From positions 2,105,549 to 2,169,548 of the forward strand of contig NC_010003.1 of assembly GCF_000018605.1 (NCBI RefSeq): DNA of 64,000 nt. The letters run 5' to 3'. Each line of letters starts with the position of its first letter. Within the stretch, counting starts at the first letter, position 1. This DNA is from Petrotoga mobilis SJ95 (lineage in GTDB: Bacteria > Thermotogota > Thermotogae > Petrotogales > Petrotogaceae). This document shows, piece after piece, positions 18,070 to 26,927 of this stretch. A program made the position numbers and the translations under genes. The notes under the pieces are model-generated. The model saw nothing but the letters and a program-made list of their open reading frames with translations. It was not told where the DNA came from and did not search any database.

Positions 18070-19479
18070 ATGAATAAAATAGATGAATTAACTCCAAAAA
18101 AAGTTGTAGAAAAATTGGATAACTATATAATCGGTCAAAAGGAAGCAAAGAAACAAGTTGCTATCGCTTTGAGAAATAGAATTAGACGGTTGTCTCTATC
18201 AGAAGATGTTAGAAAAGATGTTATACCAAAAAATATTCTGATGATAGGTTCTACCGGTGTTGGAAAGACTGAGATTGCTAGAAGATTAGCAGAGGTTGCC
18301 AATGCACCATTTGTGAAGGTTGAAGCTACAAGGTTTACCGAAGTTGGATATGTTGGAAAGAATGTAGAAAGTATGGTCAGAGAATTGGTTGATTCTTCAG
18401 TCAATATGGTTAAAAAAGAAATGATGGAAGAAGTTAAAGATAAAGCTCAAAGGCTCGTAGAAGAAAGAATAGTAGAAGTACTCGTGCCTTCAAAGAAAAG
18501 AGCAAAAGCTCAGCCCTCATTTATGGATGTGATGCAACTTTTCAATCAAAACGCTGAATATTCCCAAAATAAGGACTACGATGAAAATGAAGACGAAAAT
18601 ATAAGAAGAAGAAGAGAGGAATTATTGGAAAAATTAAGAAACGGCGAATTAGAGGATGTAGAAATAGAAGTAGAAGTCGAGGAACAATCTTCCCCAATGT
18701 TTGCTGGATTAGGACCTGAGTTAGAAGACATGGGTATTCAGTTTGGAGAAATGTTTCAAAATCTTATGCCTAAGAAGAAAAAAAGAAGGCGAATGAAGAT
18801 TTCTGAAGCGAGGAAGGTTTTGGAGCCTATTGAATCGGAAAAATTGATTGATCAAGATAAATTAATTCAAGAAGGAGTAAGTAGAGCCGAAAATAGTGGC
18901 ATAATTTTCATCGATGAGATCGATAAAATTACATCCAAAGGTGTTTCTTCAGGACCCGATGTATCCAGAGAAGGTGTTCAAAGAGATTTGTTGCCAATAG
19001 TTGAAGGGACAACCGTCATGACAAAGTATGGTTCTATTAGTACTGATTATATATTGTTTATAGCTGCTGGTGCATTCAGTGAGGCTAAACCTTCGGATCT
19101 GATTCCTGAGCTTCAAGGTAGATTCCCAATTAGAGCAGAATTATCAGATTTGACTAAGGAAGACTTTATTAGAATACTAACCCAGCCAAAAAATGCAATA
19201 CTAAAACAGTATCAGTACTTACTTCAAACCGATGGTGTGAAAATTGAGTTCACTGAAGATGGTGTTGAAAGAATGGCAGATATCGCCTTTGAGCTGAACG
19301 AAAAAGTTGAAAATATTGGAGCGAGAAGACTTTACACTGTAGTCGAAAAAGTTCTTGAAGAGGTTTCTTTTGAAGCCCCCGCATCAGGAGAATGGGAATT
19401 GAAAATTGATAGCAATTATGTAGATCTAAGACTTGGTAAAGTATATGGTGATGAAGATCTTAGAGAATATATCCTTTGA
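18070..19479 (+). CDS. hslU: ATPase subunit of the HslUV (ClpYQ) protease
   Basis: AAA+ unfoldase that feeds substrates to the HslV peptidase. The 469-residue product begins IDELTPKKVVEKLDNYIIGQ, has Walker A GSTGVGKTEIARRLA, the GYVG pore loop (TEVGYVGKNVE), a charged I domain (about residues 110-260), Walker B IIFIDEIDKI, sensor GARRLYTVVE, and the conserved C-terminal tail EDLREYIL that docks into HslV. The ATG at 18070 follows GAGGTGAT. hslV, usually directly upstream, is not next to it or anywhere else in the window. Confidence 0.95.
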   Translation: MNKIDELTPKKVVEKLDNYIIGQKEAKKQVAIALRNRIRRLSLSEDVRKDVIPKNILMIGSTGVGKTEIARRLAEVANAPFVKVEATRFTEVGYVGKNVESMVRELVDSSVNMVKKEMMEEVKDKAQRLVEERIVEVLVPSKKRAKAQPSFMDVMQLFNQNAEYSQNKDYDENEDENIRRRREELLEKLRNGELEDVEIEVEVEEQSSPMFAGLGPELEDMGIQFGEMFQNLMPKKKKRRRMKISEARKVLEPIESEKLIDQDKLIQEGVSRAENSGIIFIDEIDKITSKGVSSGPDVSREGVQRDLLPIVEGTTVMTKYGSISTDYILFIAAGAFSEAKPSDLIPELQGRFPIRAELSDLTKEDFIRILTQPKNAILKQYQYLLQTDGVKIEFTEDGVERMADIAFELNEKVENIGARRLYTVVEKVLEEVSFEAPASGEWELKIDSNYVDLRLGKVYGDEDLREYIL

Positions 19480-19539
19480 TGGACGGTAGTGAGCTAGTAA
19501 ATTGTATATTTCAATAATATTTTTTGGAAGTGAGGACAT

Positions 19540-19974
19540 ATGCGATTAAATAATTCCAAACTCATAATTATAATAGGTTGTGGAAGGTTGGGTTCTGAAT
19601 TAGCTTTGAAATTAAGTAAAGCTTACAATGTTGTAGTTCTTGATAAAGAAGAATCATCTTTTGAAAGGTTATCAAAAAGGAACTTTACCGGTTTCACAAG
19701 AGTTATTGACACAAGCGATATGGCTGCGTTAAAGGATGTGAATATTGAAAAAGCTCACATGGTTTATATTGTCACTCCCGATGACAATTTAAATTTTATG
19801 TTGGCTTATGGAATTAAAAAATTAAATTCGGGAGTAAGAATAGCCGCAAGGGTGAACGACCCTTTGAAGAAATCAATTTTTATAAAGGCAGGATTGAATT
19901 TATTTTGTCCCATTGAGGATTCAGTAATGGATTTAGTTGAGGAATTGGAGAAGGAAGTAGTTAAGTATGAGTAG
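19540..19974 (+). CDS. TrkA-type RCK_N domain protein
   Basis: 144-residue single Rossmann domain with the NAD-binding GCGRLGSELALKLS and the acidic strand end VVLDKEE, as in TrkA/KtrA gating proteins of K+ uptake systems. It lacks the RCK_C domain. It overlaps by 8 bases a second TrkA-like gene that has both domains, and TrkH follows, so the three probably form one transporter complex. Confidence 0.86.
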   Translation: MRLNNSKLIIIIGCGRLGSELALKLSKAYNVVVLDKEESSFERLSKRNFTGFTRVIDTSDMAALKDVNIEKAHMVYIVTPDDNLNFMLAYGIKKLNSGVRIAARVNDPLKKSIFIKAGLNLFCPIEDSVMDLVEELEKEVVKYE

Positions 19975-20641
19975 AATTTTTTATATCATAGAGGGAAAGA
20001 TATTAGCCTATTCTTTAGCTAAAAAATTACTCTTATTGGGTAATCAGGTTTACTATGTGAGTCAAAATAAGGAAAATTTGGAGATTTTAGATGGATTAAA
20101 GGTAAATTTTCCGGCTCTTGAGCTCGTCAAGCAAGATCCCACCGATATCAAATGGATAGAAAATTTGGATCTAAATAAAAAAGTAGAAGCCTTAATAATA
20201 ATCTCTGAGGATGACGCATTGAATTTTGTTGTATCTTGGCTGTTGAGAGAATATTATGAAGATATAAAGATAATCTCTCTAGTCAATGCAACAGAAAACG
20301 AAACTATTTTCAAAGGTATTAATGTCGAAACTCTAGTTCCAATTTCTTGGATGCAAAAAATAATAGAATCTTCTTTGATTCATGAAGATATTACCGATTT
20401 TTTCAATCCCTATGTGGAGAAGTTATCCATTTTGGAACTCACTATACTTGAAGATGATAAAGCGGTAAATAAAAAACTGAAGGAATTAAATATACCTCAG
20501 AATTCAATAATTGGAGTTTTGATAAGAGAAGACGGAGATATAATGGTTCCTCAAGGTGAAACAATTATTTATAAAGGAGATAGATTGATCGTTCTGGCTT
20601 TAAAAGAACAAGCTGACGATGTTATAGAAACGTTAAAATAG
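19967..20641 (+). CDS. TrkA-like protein with RCK_N and RCK_C domains
   Basis: 224 residues. An N-terminal Rossmann-like half (IIEGKILAYSLAKKLLLLGNQVYYVS) has a poorly conserved glycine loop, so nucleotide binding may be lost. The C-terminal RCK_C domain (about residues 145-224) has LTILEDDKAVNKKLKELNIPQNSIIGVLIREDGDIMVPQG cut by strand breaks typical of ligand-binding RCK_C. With the upstream single-domain protein it may act as a split TrkA with division of labour. Confidence 0.82.
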   Translation: MSRIFYIIEGKILAYSLAKKLLLLGNQVYYVSQNKENLEILDGLKVNFPALELVKQDPTDIKWIENLDLNKKVEALIIISEDDALNFVVSWLLREYYEDIKIISLVNATENETIFKGINVETLVPISWMQKIIESSLIHEDITDFFNPYVEKLSILELTILEDDKAVNKKLKELNIPQNSIIGVLIREDGDIMVPQGETIIYKGDRLIVLALKEQADDVIETLK

Positions 20642-20651
20642 AGGTGATCAA

Positions 20652-22196
20652 GTGCCTTCTTACACATATTTTTTAAAATTAAGGTATAAAGCTATTTTTA
20701 GAAATACAGGAAATATTATAATAGGTCTTTCAGTTTTGATACTTTTAGTGGGTTCTACGGCTTTTATTTATGATTCATTTAAAGATTTTCTACCATTTTT
20801 GATTACGGGGATATTGTCCTTTCTTAGCGGTGGGATGTTTCGCTTCATTGGAAGTGGAGAAAAAAGAAAAGAATTAAATACACAGGATGCTGTGGTCACA
20901 GTTTTTTTTGTTTGGACACTCGCTATATTCCTTTCTTCTCTGCCTTTTATTTTTTCTGGTGAATTGAATTTTTCACAAGCGGTTTTCGAATCCACAAGTG
21001 GCTGGACAACGACGGGGCTTTCGATGTTTTCTGATGTGGAAGTACTACCCCGGTCTATTTTAATATGGCGCTCGGTGATGCAATTTATTGGTGGAGCTGG
21101 TTTTGCTATAATTACTGTAATCATAGCTGGTACTATGGGGGTTGGCATATATCAAGCAGAAGGAAGAAGTGATAATTTAGTTCCAAATTTGAGGGAATCA
21201 GCTAGGATTATTCTTAGAATCTATTTAAGTTGGGCGGTTATAGGTGTTCTGCTTTTGATGTTTGTAGGAAAACTCTCTTTTTTTGACGCCTTTAACCATA
21301 CATTAACCGGCTTGGCTACAGGAGGATTTTCTACAAAAAATTTTAGTATAGGTTCTTTTGGTAGCTTGAAGGTAGAAATAATTATCATGTTGCTTATGAT
21401 TATGGGCGGAACCGGGTTTGGAGTCCATTATGCTGGTTTATTAATGATTAGAAATTTTATTAGGAATCGCAGAGACTATCGGTCCAAAAAAATTTCTTTA
21501 CTTGAATTAAGAGAAAAAATTAAATCTGAGCCTTTTTTAAAAAATCCCGAAATTAAGACCATGTTCATAATTTTAGTTATTTCCTTTTTGCTGCTTTTTG
21601 CTTTTACAACAGTTGAAATTTACGGAGTTGGAAATGGTTTAGTTCATTCTGCGTTTCAGAGTATTTCAGCTTTAACAGGTACGGGTTTTTCAACCGTAGC
21701 TTTTTCAAACTGGAATTATTTCGGATTGTTAATTTTGACAATATTGATGATCTTAGGCGGAATGATGGATTCCACATCAGGCGGTTTAAAATTATTCAGG
21801 GTATATATCGCTTTCAAATTGATAATTAACCAGATCAAAGAATTTTTTAAACCCTCTGGAACCACTTTTTACATAGAAGTATATAAAGGGGTATCAAGAA
21901 AGAAAATTGATCTTAACTCAATAAAAAATGTATTAGTAGTCTTTACAATGTATTTTATCACTTATTTTATTGGCGTTTTTATATTGTTGGCTTATGGGTA
22001 TCCGCTTCATAACGCGTTGTTTGAGTATGCTTCGACTTTATCTGCTGTTGGACTTTCTACAGGTATTACTTCTAATCAAGCTCCCGTAGGAGTGATTTGG
22101 ACTCAAACATTAGGAATGTATTTAGGGCGTCTGGAATTTTTCGTCATTATAAATGCACTTATAAAATTGTTTAAAGATTTGAGAGATATTTTTTAA
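20652..22196 (+). CDS. trkH: TrkH/KtrB-family potassium uptake membrane subunit
   Basis: 514-residue polytopic membrane protein with the repeated pore-loop pattern of the superfamily. Selectivity segments are visible as STSGWTTTGLSMF, LTGLATGGFST, ISALTGTGFST and ASTLSAVGLSTG, four repeats each with the key glycine. GTG start at 20652 follows GAGGTGA. Forms an operon with the two TrkA-like genes. Confidence 0.93.
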   Translation: MPSYTYFLKLRYKAIFRNTGNIIIGLSVLILLVGSTAFIYDSFKDFLPFLITGILSFLSGGMFRFIGSGEKRKELNTQDAVVTVFFVWTLAIFLSSLPFIFSGELNFSQAVFESTSGWTTTGLSMFSDVEVLPRSILIWRSVMQFIGGAGFAIITVIIAGTMGVGIYQAEGRSDNLVPNLRESARIILRIYLSWAVIGVLLLMFVGKLSFFDAFNHTLTGLATGGFSTKNFSIGSFGSLKVEIIIMLLMIMGGTGFGVHYAGLLMIRNFIRNRRDYRSKKISLLELREKIKSEPFLKNPEIKTMFIILVISFLLLFAFTTVEIYGVGNGLVHSAFQSISALTGTGFSTVAFSNWNYFGLLILTILMILGGMMDSTSGGLKLFRVYIAFKLIINQIKEFFKPSGTTFYIEVYKGVSRKKIDLNSIKNVLVVFTMYFITYFIGVFILLAYGYPLHNALFEYASTLSAVGLSTGITSNQAPVGVIWTQTLGMYLGRLEFFVIINALIKLFKDLRDIF

Positions 22197-22204
22197 AAAA
22201 TATG

Positions 22205-22252
22205 CTTTAATACTTGAACGATCTTTTGTTTTTCATATTAAAAAAAACAAAT
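22205..22252. repeat. Short hairpin element, copy A
   Basis: AATACTTGAACGA followed by TTTGTTTTT...AAAAACAAA (9-bp stem, 22225-22233 with 22243-22251). A related element at 26785-26825 shares AATACTTGAACGA and TTTTCATAT at the same spacing. The two lie on either side of the ABC transporter/ROK cluster. Confidence 0.55.
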
Positions 22253-22269
22253 TTAGGAAGATAAAAAAT

Positions 22270-22302
22270 ACCCGCCATCTATAATTAGGCGGGTTTATTT
22301 TA
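22270..22302. terminator. Terminator between trkH and the sugar ABC operon
   Basis: Stem ACCCGCC (22270-22276) with GGCGGGT (22288-22294) and an 11-base loop, with A- and T-rich flanks. It lies between convergent genes and could serve both. Confidence 0.78.
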
Positions 22303-23133
22303 TCCTTTGACTGAACCGGCGAGCAAGCCTCTTACAAAATACCTTCCCAATATCATGTAAACGATGAGTGTAGGAAGGGCAGCTATTAAAGCTCCTGCCA
22401 TTTGAACATTCCATTGAACGACCTGACTGCCAGCCAAATTGACTAACGCCACCGTTATGGGCTGTTTCGTTGGGTCACTAGTTATCGTTACTGCAAATAA
22501 GAATTCATTCCATATGTTAGTGAACTGCCATATTATAACAACTACGAAACCAGGTATAGATATAGGTAAAAGAATCTTTGTATAGGATTGCCATATGTTT
22601 GCTCCATCCACAGATGATGCTTCTACTAATTCGTTTGGGATTTCCTCATAGTAATTTTTAAACATTAATGTTGTGATCGGTATTCCGTATATAACATGGG
22701 TTATTATTAATGCTGGTATTGTACCGTATAAGCCTATTAGTTGAAAAAATTGTATCAGTGGAAATAATACGCTCTGATAAGGTATGAACATGCCAAATAG
22801 TATGAGTGCAAAAATAATATTTGAATATTTGAATCTTAATTTTGAAAGGGCAAAGCCATTTATAGAACCAATCATTGCAGATATTAGTGTTGCTGGTATT
22901 GTAAGATAAAAACTGTTTTTTAGATTCGGCCCTAACTTTGCAAACGCCTCTTTGAAACCTTCAAAAGAAATCTTAGTTGGAAGTTTCCACATGTTTGATA
23001 TAGAGACTTCTTCAAACGGTTTAAAAGAGGTGCTTAGAGTTACATAAAACGGCAGCACGTAAAATATTGTGAATAAAGCCAATATAATGTAATAGATTGT
23101 AAGCGAAGTTTTATTTGTTTTTTCTGCCATCAT
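22300..23133 (-). CDS. Carbohydrate ABC transporter permease, MalG type
   Basis: 277-residue inner-membrane permease of the CUT1 sugar family, about six membrane segments. The cytoplasmic coupling loop EASSVDGANIWQSYTKILLPIS is the EAA motif that contacts the ATPase, and the C terminus GRYFVRGLLAGSVKG is typical of MalG proteins. It overlaps the MalF-type gene by 4 bases. No ATPase gene lies in the cluster, so a shared MsmK-like ATPase elsewhere is likely. Confidence 0.93.
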   Translation of the reverse strand: MMAEKTNKTSLTIYYIILALFTIFYVLPFYVTLSTSFKPFEEVSISNMWKLPTKISFEGFKEAFAKLGPNLKNSFYLTIPATLISAMIGSINGFALSKLRFKYSNIIFALILFGMFIPYQSVLFPLIQFFQLIGLYGTIPALIITHVIYGIPITTLMFKNYYEEIPNELVEASSVDGANIWQSYTKILLPISIPGFVVVIIWQFTNIWNEFLFAVTITSDPTKQPITVALVNLAGSQVVQWNVQMAGALIAALPTLIVYMILGRYFVRGLLAGSVKG

Positions 23134-24053
23134 CTCTCCCCCCTAAAAGAGCTATAAAGATATGGTACTATAACCGCTGCTACCATTACCAACATTATTA
23201 TTGCAATAGCTGATGCTACTGCATATCTGTTTGATCTGAACATCTGTTCAAACATGTAAACAGCAGGCATATCGGTAACGTTGTTAGGCCCACTTCCAGT
23301 CATAGCGTATATTAAATCAAATATCTTTAAGGACATGTGTCCTATTACTATCATTGCACTAAGTGTAATTGGTCTAAGCATAGGCATCTTTATTCTCCAA
23401 AATAATTGAGTACCTGTTGCACCGTCTACTTGTGCTGCTTCTATCATCTCTTCAGGGATAGCTCTAAGCCCAGCTAAATACATTGCCATTACGTATCCTG
23501 ACATCTGCCAGGTTGCTGCTATTACCACTGGTATCAACGCTAAATTGAATTTTCCTATTGATTGAGTACTCGTGTACCACATCCATTGTAAGTTTGACCA
23601 TCCAAGGTTTTCAAGTAATAAGTTAATTCCCTGTGGGGAAGTTGGTATGTTCCCCGGAGCGAATATCCAACCCCAAACAGTTCCTGTTACGACAAATGAA
23701 ATTGCCATTGGGAATAAAAAGAGGTTTTGAAAAAAACTTGATCCTTTCAATTTTTTGTCAATAATATTGGCTAAAAATATACCGAGTATAATACAACCAG
23801 CAAGAAAAAATAGGGTAAAGAATAATGTATTCCATAAATCTGTTTGAAATCTGGGATCCATGAATAACCTTTGATAATTTCTAAGCCCTACAAACTTGTA
23901 TTCCCCACTTAATAATGAGGAGAAACTATTCCAGTTGGATGTTGATGTTCTTAGAGTTAAAAATATGAAATAATATACAAATATTCCTATGAATGCTAAA
24001 GAAGGGAGAATTATAAGGAATCCTGCTCTTGCTTTTTTCTTTTGAACGGACAT
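23130..24053 (-). CDS. Carbohydrate ABC transporter permease, MalF type
   Basis: 307-residue partner permease with about six membrane helices. The EAA loop reads EEMIEAAQVDGATGTQLFWR and continues to PMLRP. The N terminus is a charged stretch (QKKKARAG) before the first helix, as in CUT1 MalF-type proteins. It pairs with the downstream MalG-type gene. Confidence 0.93.
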   Translation of the reverse strand: MSVQKKKARAGFLIILPSLAFIGIFVYYFIFLTLRTSTSNWNSFSSLLSGEYKFVGLRNYQRLFMDPRFQTDLWNTLFFTLFFLAGCIILGIFLANIIDKKLKGSSFFQNLFLFPMAISFVVTGTVWGWIFAPGNIPTSPQGINLLLENLGWSNLQWMWYTSTQSIGKFNLALIPVVIAATWQMSGYVMAMYLAGLRAIPEEMIEAAQVDGATGTQLFWRIKMPMLRPITLSAMIVIGHMSLKIFDLIYAMTGSGPNNVTDMPAVYMFEQMFRSNRYAVASAIAIIMLVMVAAVIVPYLYSSFRGER

Positions 24054-24087
24054 ATCTATCTCTCCTTATCGATTGAGGTATATTGAA

Positions 24088-24115
24088 AATCTCGGCCCCA
24101 TAAAGGGCCGAGATT
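24088..24115 (-). promoter_or_regulatory. Intercistronic hairpin between binding-protein and permease genes
   Basis: An 11-bp perfect stem (AATCTCGGCCC/GGGCCGAGATT, 6-base loop) follows the binding-protein stop on the minus strand and is followed by only a short T stretch. It probably gives partial termination or protects the upstream mRNA, so that the binding protein is made in excess over the permeases. Confidence 0.6.
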
Positions 24116-24129
24116 AAGTTATCTTAATG

Positions 24130-25377
24130 TTAATCTGTGAGTAGATTTACGTCTTCAGCAGCCCATAATATCATTTGTTTTGCCTGGTTAACATTTTTAG
24201 TAGTTACTAAATTGTTGATGGCATCGTTAAATGATGTGACAAATGCTTCGGGCGCAGCGGATCCGTGAACGATGGATGGTGATATGATGAGAGTTCTGAA
24301 ATCTTCAGCTGTTTCTATTAGATATGGATCATCTCCTGGATCTGCATCAATTCTTGCTGGGATAGAACCTTTGATTGGGTTAAACAATGATTGAGCCCTT
24401 GTGGAAGCCAAATATTCCAAAAAGATTAGTGCATTTTGTCTGTGTGGGGCATTCTTTGGTAATCCGAAGGTATCAGATACTAGTACAAATACCGCTTGCG
24501 TACCAGGCAGTTCAAACCATCCAAAGTCTTCTCCTGGTGTCCAACCTAAGGTTTTGTAGTAACCTTCCGCCCAGTCACCCATTAAGTTGAAAACAGCTTT
24601 GTCTTCATACAATAGCCTTGCAGCATCTTGCCATTCCAAAGCTGCATGGTCTACGTTCACGTAGTTCATAAGTTGCACCATTTTCTCTAATGCACTGTCA
24701 AGCCTTTTGTCGTTGAACGATAGTTCACCGTTGAATAATGCGTTGTAATTAACGGCTCCAAATTCGGCTACCATGAGATTTTCCGCAATTTGACCGGCTT
24801 CCCACTTGTTTTTATCTCCCAAAGCAAGTGGGGTATAACCTGCAGCTTTTGCTTTTTCTAATGCGTCTATGAATTCCATCCAAGTTTCTGGCTCTTTTGT
24901 CAAACCTATTTCGTTGAATAATTTCTTGTTATAGAAGATTACGTTACTTCGATGGATAGTCAGAGGAATGGAATATACTTCACCCTGATAACTTACAATG
25001 TCTATTAGACCTTTTGGAAATTTATCGTATACTCCCCAAGATTTGAGATAGTCTGTTAAAGGTTCCATGAGTCCAGGTATTACGTATGTATCTGTTAGCT
25101 CCCAACCAGCATGTACTTGGAATGTATCTGGTGGGTTACCACCAAGGGTTCTTGTTTTCAATACCGCTTTGGCGTTAGTCCCTGCACCACCGGCAACAGT
25201 TGCGTTAATTACTTCAATGTTTGGATATAGTTCATTGAAATCCTCAATAGTTGCTAAAAGAGCCTCTTCTTCTCCTCCACCTGTCCACCAACTGAATATC
25301 TCTACCTGCCCGCTTTGGGCAAAGATCATTGTGAAACTTAATACACTTAGAAGTACTAAACCTACTAATTTTCTCAT
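24130..25377 (-). CDS. Extracellular sugar-binding protein of the ABC transporter
   Basis: 415-residue family 1 solute-binding protein with a signal peptide (MRKLVGLVLLSVLSFTMIFA). The mature protein opens with VEIFSWWTGGGEEEALLATI, followed by TFQVHAGWEL, YSIPLTIHRSNVIFYNKKLF and NLMGDWAEGYYK. No lipobox cysteine is seen. The ligand is probably an oligosaccharide or hexose, but the exact sugar cannot be read from sequence. The ATG at 25377 follows GGAGG. Confidence 0.92.
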   Translation of the reverse strand: MRKLVGLVLLSVLSFTMIFAQSGQVEIFSWWTGGGEEEALLATIEDFNELYPNIEVINATVAGGAGTNAKAVLKTRTLGGNPPDTFQVHAGWELTDTYVIPGLMEPLTDYLKSWGVYDKFPKGLIDIVSYQGEVYSIPLTIHRSNVIFYNKKLFNEIGLTKEPETWMEFIDALEKAKAAGYTPLALGDKNKWEAGQIAENLMVAEFGAVNYNALFNGELSFNDKRLDSALEKMVQLMNYVNVDHAALEWQDAARLLYEDKAVFNLMGDWAEGYYKTLGWTPGEDFGWFELPGTQAVFVLVSDTFGLPKNAPHRQNALIFLEYLASTRAQSLFNPIKGSIPARIDADPGDDPYLIETAEDFRTLIISPSIVHGSAAPEAFVTSFNDAINNLVTTKNVNQAKQMILWAAEDVNLLTD

Positions 25378-25437
25378 CTTACGCTACCTCCTTTTTGAGA
25401 ATTCACAATTTATTTGGAAGCTCTAAAACTTTCTTTT

Positions 25438-26604
25438 TTATTTGGGTTTGTTATAAGATATGTTTTTGGCATTGTTTAGCAAAAATTCATATGGAGAAGA
25501 TACGATGTGTTCGATCGCAATTGAGGCTGCACCTGACAAAATAGCATCTTCTTTCTTTGTTGCGACTAAAATTTCTGGTATTTCATTGGAAAAGGTGTAT
25601 TGTTCAACTATTTTTTTTATTTCTCTGATTACAGAGTTGCCTACTTTTAAAATTCTCCCTCCTAAAATTACTGCTTCGGGATCAATCGTATTTACCAGGT
25701 TCACTATTCCCAAAGCTAAAAATTTACTGATTTCATCAATTGCTTTTTTAATTTCATCAGACTTTTTTGATTCATTTAAAATTATCTCTAATGGTAAGTT
25801 AAATTCATCTGCTAACCTTGATAAACCTCCGAAACTTTCCAAAGGAATTAAATCTTTAGTTATGACTGTATGGCCTATTTCTCCAGCAGAATTAGAAGTT
25901 CCCGAATATAACTTTCCGTTTATTATAATTCCTGCGCCGATTCCGGAATCACCTACAATAAAAACATAATTGTTAAATTTTTTTCCATGTCCAAACCACT
26001 TTTTACCTAAAACGGCACCATTTGCATCATTTTCTAACCAAATTGTTTTTTCATAGTGTTCTTCTAGCTGCTCAACTAGCGGGTATTCTTTTAGTAATGG
26101 GAAAGGATGAACTGATCGTAAAATTCTTTTTTGACTGTCTATCAAACCCGGCATAGCAATACCCATCCCTTTAATCTTGTAGAAATCGACTTTGGAGTTA
26201 TTGATCAATTCATCAATTATTAAAATTAGGTTTTTTAAAACATCAGTCGGCCTTCCATATGAATTTATTTCTTTTTCAATACTATTAATTTTTTTACCCT
26301 TAATATTGAATATTCCTGCACGTACTATATTTACCCCGAATTCAATACCTATAACATAAAAAGCGTCTTCTTTGATTTTTATAAGTTTTCTTTTTCTACC
26401 TAATTTGCCGTCTACAGTTCCAACTTCTTCTACTAAATCCTTGGAAATTAATTCGTTGACTATATTTGTTATAGTTGCGTTTGTAAGCCCTGTTATGTCT
26501 GATATTTCTGATCTTGTGCTTGTCCCTTTAGAATTCAATAATTCTAGAACAACAGTCCTGTTTCGCTCTTTAACTAATTCTATATTGTATGTTTTATTTG
26601 TCAT
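25438..26604 (-). CDS. ROK-family (XylR/NagC-type) transcriptional regulator
   Basis: 388 residues from the ATG at 26604, which is preceded by AGGGGT. N-terminal winged helix (VKERNRTVVLELLNSKGTSTRSEIS, then TNATITNIVNELISKDLVEEVG) followed by a ROK sugar-kinase-like domain with GIEFGVNIVRAGIF, EIGHTVI and NLVNTIDPEAVILGG. The usual zinc-site run CGCGRxGC is absent; the equivalent stretch is PLESFGGLSR. It is therefore probably a sensor without kinase activity. It is the first gene before the sugar transporter on the same strand and probably controls it. Confidence 0.88.
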   Translation of the reverse strand: MTNKTYNIELVKERNRTVVLELLNSKGTSTRSEISDITGLTNATITNIVNELISKDLVEEVGTVDGKLGRKRKLIKIKEDAFYVIGIEFGVNIVRAGIFNIKGKKINSIEKEINSYGRPTDVLKNLILIIDELINNSKVDFYKIKGMGIAMPGLIDSQKRILRSVHPFPLLKEYPLVEQLEEHYEKTIWLENDANGAVLGKKWFGHGKKFNNYVFIVGDSGIGAGIIINGKLYSGTSNSAGEIGHTVITKDLIPLESFGGLSRLADEFNLPLEIILNESKKSDEIKKAIDEISKFLALGIVNLVNTIDPEAVILGGRILKVGNSVIREIKKIVEQYTFSNEIPEILVATKKEDAILSGAASIAIEHIVSSPYEFLLNNAKNISYNKPK

Positions 26605-26927
26605 CAGTAAACCCCTTTGCATTTTATTTCTGCTTCACTTTCAATTTAAATACATTTTATTATAAATGTCAAGTTTGATTATGAGCGTTTATACCCAATT
26701 ATTATCATTTAAAAGCGATTATTTAGGAATATCTTAAGAAATCATACTTTTTTTATTTAAAAAAATTTGGTCTATATATTTATAGTTCAATACTTGAACG
26801 AATATGTGGTTTTCATATGAAAACCTCATTAAATACTGCTCATTATGCAGTAATACCTAATGAAAATTTTAAAAAATTTAGATAATAAATTTGTTGAGGC
26901 TGTTTGAGTGGGAATTAGAAGTTAAGC
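26605..26927. other. Intergenic region between the ROK gene and phoR, with palindromes
   Basis: No gene in 323 bases. The distal part holds the palindromic element (26785-26825). The part next to the ROK gene has AT-rich sequence suitable for a promoter, but no clear box pair can be assigned. Confidence 0.6.
26785..26825. repeat. Palindromic element, copy B
   Basis: Two adjacent palindromes: GTTCAA-TAC-TTGAAC (26785-26799) and the perfect 18-base GGTTTTCATATGAAAACC (26808-26825). Related to the element at 22205-22252. It could be a short non-autonomous mobile repeat or a pair of operator sites. Confidence 0.6.
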
